Assembly (NCBI GenBank): GCA_000818945.1
Contig: KN805391.1
Location: forward strand, 241,834 to 305,833
DNA length: 64,000 nucleotides
Direction: 5' to 3'
Origin: Schizochytrium sp. CCTCC M209059
Lineage: Eukaryota > Sar > Bigyra > Thraustochytrida > Thraustochytriidae
Every line of letters starts with the position of its first letter. The first letter of the stretch is position 1. Below the pieces are notes generated by a model. The model saw only the letters and a list, made by a program, of their open reading frames with translations, was not told the origin of the DNA and did no database searches. The translations under genes and the position numbers were made by a program. Positions 58,532-64,000 of this stretch are shown piece by piece.

Positions 58532-60224
58532 GCCCTGCTCTGTTCTGCACCGCTCTGTCTAGTCTGTTTGTTGGGTGCGCCCGCCGGAGCCGGAGCCGGA
58601 GCCGGCGTCGAGGCCTGCGGCGGCGTGCCTGGCCGCTCGCTGGTCAAAGAAAAGAAGAAAGGGGGGGAAGAAAGAAGGGCTGGGCGGCGCGAATAAAAGC
58701 AGGCAGACCGGAAGGCCAGTTGCCCGCAGCGGGGTCAACCGCACGCCCCTCAGTCCGCAGCAACTCGCCGCTTGCCCGTTCTGTTCCTCCGGGAACTCCG
58801 GCCGAACACCGGCGCAAGGCCAGCGGAACGCGCGGAACCGCCGCGAAACACGTGCCTCTTTGGGGGTAGTCTGCGCGAAGCTGCAGACGGGTCCCCGTTC
58901 CTTTGCCCGGGGGGTCCGCGGGGGTGCGATGGAACGTCGATGTGGAACGTTCTTGAGACCGTTCCGAAGAGGCGTCGGGGTGTTCTTTCACAAGCGGGAT
59001 CGCTGACTTCTCAAAACGGCAGGACCACTGAGGCCTCGCCGGCGCTTTGTTGCTGTGCGGCTGCGCTCCCACTCCCACGCACGAATCAGAGCCCACTCGG
59101 CTTGCCCTTTCTTGTCTGCGCGTGTCTCGCCCAGTCGTCCGTGTCTTCAAGAGTCTCTCTCTCTCTAGCTCGCGAGCTCTCTCCGGCACGGCCTGACGAC
59201 GAGCGCGCCGCGTGTCCGCGAGCAAGCGCAGGCGCCGCGCGGGTCGCGCGCTCGCTCGCTCGCTCGCTCGCCCCGCGAGGGCCGCGTCCGCGAGCGGGCC
59301 TTGGCGGCGCGGGCTTGCGCGCGCTCGAGTGGAGCGCCACGTGTGCGCTGAGTGGCGGGCGTGTCGTGCTGGTCGTCCGCCCTGGAGTCTTCCCGCAGAG
59401 AGCGCCTGTCACCCACAGATACGAGAATGCAAAGCCGCAGCAAAGCCACCTGACTCCTACGTAGCTTGTGCTAGATCGCTGTGGGGCAGCTCGGTTGGGG
59501 GGGAGCCCAACAGGTCCTGCGCCACGCTGCGGGTTTGCCGTGCTGTGCTAGCGAACCGGCGGATCGAGGCGGGATACGCCGCGCCAGGGAGGGAGGGTCC
59601 TCTGCTTCTCTGCCTCTACCCGCGCCGCCAGCTAGCTAGCTGCGCGTCCGCTGCGCGGCGGCGCGCGGGCGGGCGTCCGCCCTCTCCGGCGTCTGCGCGC
59701 TGCGTGCGGCGCGAGGCGGCGAGCTGCCCTGCCCGTGCCCGCCTCTCTGCCTGCCCACCGCTTGCTTGCTTGCTTGTTGGAGGAAGGATGGAGGCGTCGA
59801 AAAAGTTCTCTACGCCAGGACGATGCAACGACCTCGCGCGGGCGCGCGAACGTGGCGACGCGCGGGGCCGCTACGGCTGGCGCCGCGGGCGCGAGCGCGA
59901 GCGCGAGCGCGGCCAGCTGTGCCTGCTCGGCCGCCCTCCTTTCGAAAGGCGCCGCGCGCAGGTCGATGGAACAGCCGCGAGCAAGGTGGCCTTGGGGCGA
60001 CCGAAGCCCGCCGGCCGCCCCTTGTGCCGTGGTCGCCGCTCCCTCTCTCCTCCGGCGCTCGCTCGCTCGCTCGCTCGCTCGCCAAGGTCTACCTCGCGCG
60101 CCCAATCGTGCCGGCCTCCTCGCCGCTCGCCTCGCCTCCCCGCTCGCCCGCGCGGCCCGAGCCGAGCGCCGGCAGCGCGGCCGCCGGGGCGCGTCTGTGA
60201 TCGATGAAAAGATGCCGCCTTTCC

Positions 60225-60300
60225 CGCTTTCCCTGCTTTCCCTGCTTTCCCTGCTTGCTTGCTAGCTTGCTTGCTTGCTTGCTTGCTTGCTTGCCCGCCT
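60225..60300. repeat. TTTCCCTGC nonamer and TTGC tetramer arrays
   Basis: Three TTTCCCTGC units run directly into a TTGC tetramer array interrupted by one AGC. The shared TTGC suggests that one array grew from the other. Confidence 0.85.
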
Positions 60301-61383
60301 GCCTCGCTCGCTCGCCTGCCTGCCTTCTGCCGCTGCGAGCCTTGCTCCCGCGGCTCCTGCTGCTGCTCCGCGCCACGCCGCGGCCGCCTCGCGTGGTCTC
60401 GCCCGGCGCAGGCGCTGCGGTTGACGTGCGCCGCCGATCTGATGCCGCTCTGCTCCTGCTTACTTTCCTTCTTTCTTGCTTGCTTTCCTGCTTTCCTTCT
60501 TTCTTTCTCGCTTGCTTGCTTGCTTGCTTGCTTGCTTTCTTCTGCTTTCCGCTTTCTGCCTTCTCTTATTTCTTCGGCCTCCTACCTTCTGCCTTATTGC
60601 GCCTTCTGCTTTATTGCGCCTTCTGCTTTGTTGCGCTTGGCTGCGCCTTGTGCGATGTTGCGCTGCTCGCCGGGGCGGGCTGCACGCTGGTCGGGCGCCG
60701 CCGCGGCGGGGCGGGGCGCTGCGCTGCGTCGGCGTAGCCTGGCTGGCTGGCTGGCTGGCTGGTGGGCAGGCCAGGGCTGGGCCCGCGAGGCGAGCGGGAT
60801 GTGCTGATGCGGACGAGGAGGATGGATGAAGGCAGCCAGGCAGGCAGGCAGCCAGGGGCCCCGCGGCGCTCGCGTGGTCTCTCCGGAGACGGGCGGGCAG
60901 CCGGGCGGCCAGCCGGGCGGGCGCGCGCGCGGCCCGGCTGCAGGGCGGGCGCCGCAGGCTCGTCTGGCGCGGCGAGGGGCTGCGCTGCGCCGCGCGGGAC
61001 CGGGCAGGGCAGACGGAGGAGCCCGGGCGCCGTTGCTGCTTTTTTTTTTTTCCCAGCTTTTTATTATTTACCTGGCTTGCCTGAAGGTCTCGACCCCTCG
61101 CCCGCCCCGTTCCGCGCAGAGGGGGCCTCGACCGCGGCGCTGCTCGCACGTGGCAGAATTGCGAGCCGCGCCGAGTCGTGGCCGCTCGCCTCGCGGCGTC
61201 CAGCCGTCGGCCGAGCGATGGAGCGATTGATTGGGCGCTCGCTCACTCGACCCGGCCAGTGAGACAGACCTGCCGAGGTGTGCGCCGCCACTGGCTTGCC
61301 TCTTGGCTTGCTTCTCCGGCTTCAATACCGCGCCGCGCGGGGTGGGACCCGACGTGAAGCCGCCGCTCCTCGCCGCCGGGAGG

Positions 61384-61440
61384 CGAGGCAAGCGAGGCGA
61401 GCGAGGCGAGCGAGGCGAGCGAGGCGAGCGAGCGAGAGAG
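61384..61440. repeat. GGCGAGCGA nonamer minisatellite
   Basis: Five or six GGCGAGCGA-like units in tandem, ending in plain GAGC units. The nine-base period keeps the frame and gives a spurious Gly-Glu-Arg repeat on +. Confidence 0.88.
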
Positions 61441-62186
61441 GCGAGCGAGAGAGGCGACCGGGGCCAGCGAAGCAAGGCGGCGCGCGTCGGTTTGGCGCGC
61501 GGGTTCTTCGCGCGAGAAGCTGGCAGCTTGGCGTAGCTTGGCCGGTAGGTGTGGGGGCTGGGAAGTCCTCTCAGCCCGGGAAGCGCTAGCACGGCGCCCG
61601 GGTGCGGGCGGCAGCGGGTCTAGCGGCGCGCGTCTACTTTGCGCGAGCCGCGGCGAGGGATCTTGCGCGCCCCGGCAGCCAGCCGCCAAGGGCCGCGCCG
61701 TCGTCCCGGGCCGGCCGCGACGGCGCGCGAAAGCTGGCGCCTCGCTCGCTTTGCTTCCCCGCGACGCGTCTCGCCCGCTGTCGGCCGGAAGCAAGCTCGG
61801 CCGGCCTCCGTCCCTCCCTCCCTCCGTTCCACGGACGCACGCCGTGCATGTACATAATGTATGCACGCCGCCAGGCGTCTCTGGCACGCTTTTCGGCGTA
61901 GCGCAGCGGCACCACGCTGGCCCCCGCGGGGCTGTGCAGGCGAGCGATGACCACGCGTGCACGCCACGTACAAGCGAGGGTAGACGCGCACGCGCGGCCC
62001 TCTTCGCCCGGGGCCACAGACGCCCTCAGCCGCCCGCTCCTCGCTCGTGCTCGTGGCCGGGGAGCCCCTGCTCGTCCGCTCCCGCTCGGCGCCGCTCGTG
62101 CCACCTCGCGCACTTCGCGGGCGGAGCGAGGCAGGCAGTGCACGCAGATGCAGATGCAGGTAGGCAGGCTTGGTTGGATCAACGTG

Positions 62187-62275
62187 CTGCTGCTGCTGCT
62201 GCTGCTGCTGCTTATGCTGCTTATGCTGCTGCTGCTGCTGCTGCTAGAGCAGCTGATGCTGCTGATGCTGCTGAT
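62187..62275. repeat. CTG trinucleotide repeats with TGCTGA/TTATGC interruptions
   Basis: Two CTG blocks and one TGCTGATGC block. Translated on + this gives a poly-Leu/Met string of no clear meaning. Confidence 0.88.
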
Positions 62276-63546
62276 GGAGCAGATTCGCGCCGTCGAAATC
62301 GTTCCTCAGCCCGCCCGGCGCGACCCGATGCTTGCGCGAGCCGCTTCGAGACGGCGACGTTGGCAGCGACAGCGGCAGCGAGAGCCATCAAGGGGCGCGG
62401 CCTGACTGTGAGCTTGTGTCGAGCCCAGCCGCAGCTGCCACGCCGGTGCGACGCGTGGGCGTGCATGCGGGCGTGCATTTGCTCCGGCGCCGGAGCATTA
62501 CTTGCAAATACTGGCCCCTCTGAGGAGATAGATGGGAAGCACACGGCGCACGGATGGAGGCGGGGACGCCAGGAGCCAGATGAGCCCGAGACCAGGGCAG
62601 AGCGGAGCGAGGGCGGCAGCCGACGCTCACGACAGCGCAAGGGCCGACGGGTCCCCGCGCCTCCCGTGTTTCCGGCTTTCCTTCCGAGTCCTCCGCCGTG
62701 GAGTGATTGCATTCTTTCGACCAGGCACTGCAGTGGTGCGCTGTGTAATACTGCTGCCTACATACACACTACGCGAGTACACGCGACACTGGTGGCTCCA
62801 GTGAAAATGCAAGAGTAAGTGAGCGAGTGCGAATGGACGGTCGAGACACGGCGACGGGAGAATGGTGGGTGGCAGCGCACGCCACGGCCACGCCGCTAAC
62901 GCTGTCTCTGCCACTGCCGCTGCCACTGTGATGTGATGTGATGGAGCAGTCTGTGGTGCCCGTGCACTGCAGGCGCGATGCAATGCATGCTTTTGCGATG
63001 GTGCAAGGTCTCCGAGACGTCCACGCTCAGACTGAGACTGAGAAATTCGGGCCGTACATACATACGTACGTACGTGCAAAGTGAAGGCGACTGTCGCAGC
63101 CGTCTCCCTCCATTTTTTAAAATGGTCTCCCTCGAGGAACAGCGTGTGCAATCAGTGGTCTGGTCACGCGCAGACAAGCGCCGCGCAACTGCGCTTGCTG
63201 CGTCATGGTACACTCACTGTACATGCCGTGAGGGAAAAACGCTTGCTCGATCTCTTGCCGCTATTCATTCACAGGAGCCATTCCTGCTTGCGAGCGCTTT
63301 GTCCTTGCGAGCAAGATCGTTTAAAAGTGTCATACCAAGCAGGCTGGGCTTGTCGCGCGATGCATCGATCAATGGATCGAGCCAATGCTCTTGCTTGCAT
63401 CGGTCATCTGCACGCGTTCATTGCAACCCTGTCGCGTGCACGCGCTTGTGTGTGCAGGCGCGCGCGCGTGTAGAGAGAGCAAAGCTTCGGGCGAGCGACG
63501 GAAGGACTCGCAGTCGAGAATAGTGCGCTTGCGCCTCACTTTCGCA

Positions 63547-63729
63547 ATGCACCAATCGGCACCAACCATTTTTATTTCTTCTTCTTCTTTTTCTTCTGAA
63601 ATCGTCGCACGCACGAGCGAGAAAGCCAAGACGAATACACCATTTCGTGAGCTGGACAGGATCACGACCGAGTACCTCAAGGCCAGGCAGGCCCCCGCAC
63701 TCGGCGGATCAACTCGTAGCACAAAATAA
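63547..63729 (+). CDS. Possible short protein or terminal exon
   Basis: A 60-residue frame starting MHQSAPTIF and ending in a hydrophilic, protein-like segment (EKAKTNTPFRELDRITTEYL ... QAPALGG). Its stop overlaps AATAAA at 63725-63730, which could be a polyadenylation signal. A pyrimidine-rich TTCTTCTTCTTTTTCTTCTG lies inside the frame and could instead be the end of an intron. There is no family match. It may be the last exon of a gene whose other exons I cannot place, or chance. Confidence 0.22.
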   Translation: MHQSAPTIFISSSSFSSEIVARTSEKAKTNTPFRELDRITTEYLKARQAPALGGSTRSTK

Positions 63730-63832
63730 AATTGTAATCTATCCGTTGGAATGAAAATGACCCGGGCCGGTCGTCCGGCCGTCTCACCGCACCGGATTAG
63801 TGTCGAGTATACCTCGGCAACAGAGCATACAT

Positions 63833-63833
63833 A

Positions 63834-63873
<40 letters not shown>
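63833..63873. repeat. (GGCT)n tetranucleotide array
   Basis: Ten perfect GGCT units near the right edge of the window. Confidence 0.95.
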
Positions 63874-64000
63874 AACCGGGCAGAGTGGCCGTGTCTGCCT
63901 GTCTGATTGCCTGTTTGCCTGCCTGTTTTGCCTGCCTACTGGACGGACAAACGCGACGGCGCAAGGCCACCGCAAGCGTGAGCCGGAGGTGGCCGAGCAG

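Larger units (their letters stand above)
57546..64000. other. Gene-poor, microsatellite-rich region
   Basis: I find no convincing gene in about 6.4 kb except a possible short frame at 63547-63729. The region is GC-rich with many arrays: CTTCTT/CTG at 57640-57680, TGTC at 58047-58078 and 58493-58531, GCTC at 59246-59272 and 60058-60080, TTTCCCTGC at 60225-60256, TTGC at 60256-60295 and 60505-60535, GGCT at 60739-60762 and 63833-63873, GGCGAGCGA at 61384-61440, and CTG/TGCTGA at 62187-62275. Open frames here are mostly repeat translations. Confidence 0.6.

Noticed and set aside
61947..62405. Frame with a long Leu/Met run that looks like a membrane segment
   Set aside because: The run is a translation of the CTG repeat at 62187-62275; there is no signal peptide or conserved part.
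63974..64000. Possible tRNA start (TGGCCGAGCAG resembles an A box)
   Set aside because: The window ends before the anticodon and B box, and the seven bases before it would begin with C, which is unusual for Ser or Leu tRNA. It cannot be supported.

Overview
This is a nuclear eukaryotic window, most likely from a GC-rich stramenopile protist of the labyrinthulomycete/thraustochytrid type. The reasons are long, mostly intronless GC-rich genes, a fungal-type elongation factor 3, a membrane hybrid histidine kinase, a 3R-Myb, a surface protein with a PT-rich stalk, and many 4- and 5-base microsatellites between genes. The lineage is an inference; the eukaryotic nature is not in doubt.

Layout. 0.7-12.2 kb: cytosolic Phe-tRNA synthetase alpha and the very large GCN1 (both +). 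12.6-19.8 kb: an AIF-type mitochondrial oxidoreductase (-) divergent from a RECQ4 helicase (+) with Sld2, GRF zinc-finger and SAP domains. 20.3-23.4 kb: a bHLH factor and a TFIIB-like zinc protein (both -). 24.1-35.2 kb: a cell-surface neighbourhood with a spliced six-cysteine membrane protein, a spliced WG-repeat (RCC1-like) receptor-like protein, a tetraspanin, a membrane-anchored hexapeptide acetyltransferase, and a 17-exon, probably GPI-anchored leucine-rich-repeat protein. 35.3-38.7 kb: eEF3 (-) followed by a decayed copy of its own 3' end. 40.6-50.1 kb: an SLC45/SUC-like MFS transporter, a hybrid histidine kinase, a BUB2-like RabGAP and an EF-hand protein. 50.3-50.9 kb: a tandem repeat whose copies share hairpins and T-runs. 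51.1-57.5 kb: a PARP-like/TLDc protein and a polyglutamine 3R-Myb (both -). 57.5-64 kb: gene-poor and full of simple repeats.

The most striking structures come from reading splice sites and repeats rather than single ORFs. In the leucine-rich-repeat gene, fifteen consecutive internal exons are each exactly 69 nt and each encodes one 23-residue repeat, with every intron in phase 2. Two neighbouring secreted-protein genes carry a single phase-2 intron each, so all 18 introns I could resolve in the window are phase 2 and all lie in genes with signal peptides. A second candidate novelty is the two-and-a-bit-copy tandem element at 50.3-50.9 kb. Its copies keep an 11-bp stem, and a nested stem is maintained through a G-U change. 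Each full copy ends in a run of at least nine T, which suggests an unrecognised small RNA gene family.

Functional themes are translation and amino-acid sensing (PheRS, GCN1, eEF3), genome maintenance and mitotic exit (RECQ4, BUB2), transcription (bHLH, TFIIB-like, 3R-Myb), and cell-surface or sensory functions (six-cysteine, WG-repeat, LRR, tetraspanin, histidine kinase, transporter).
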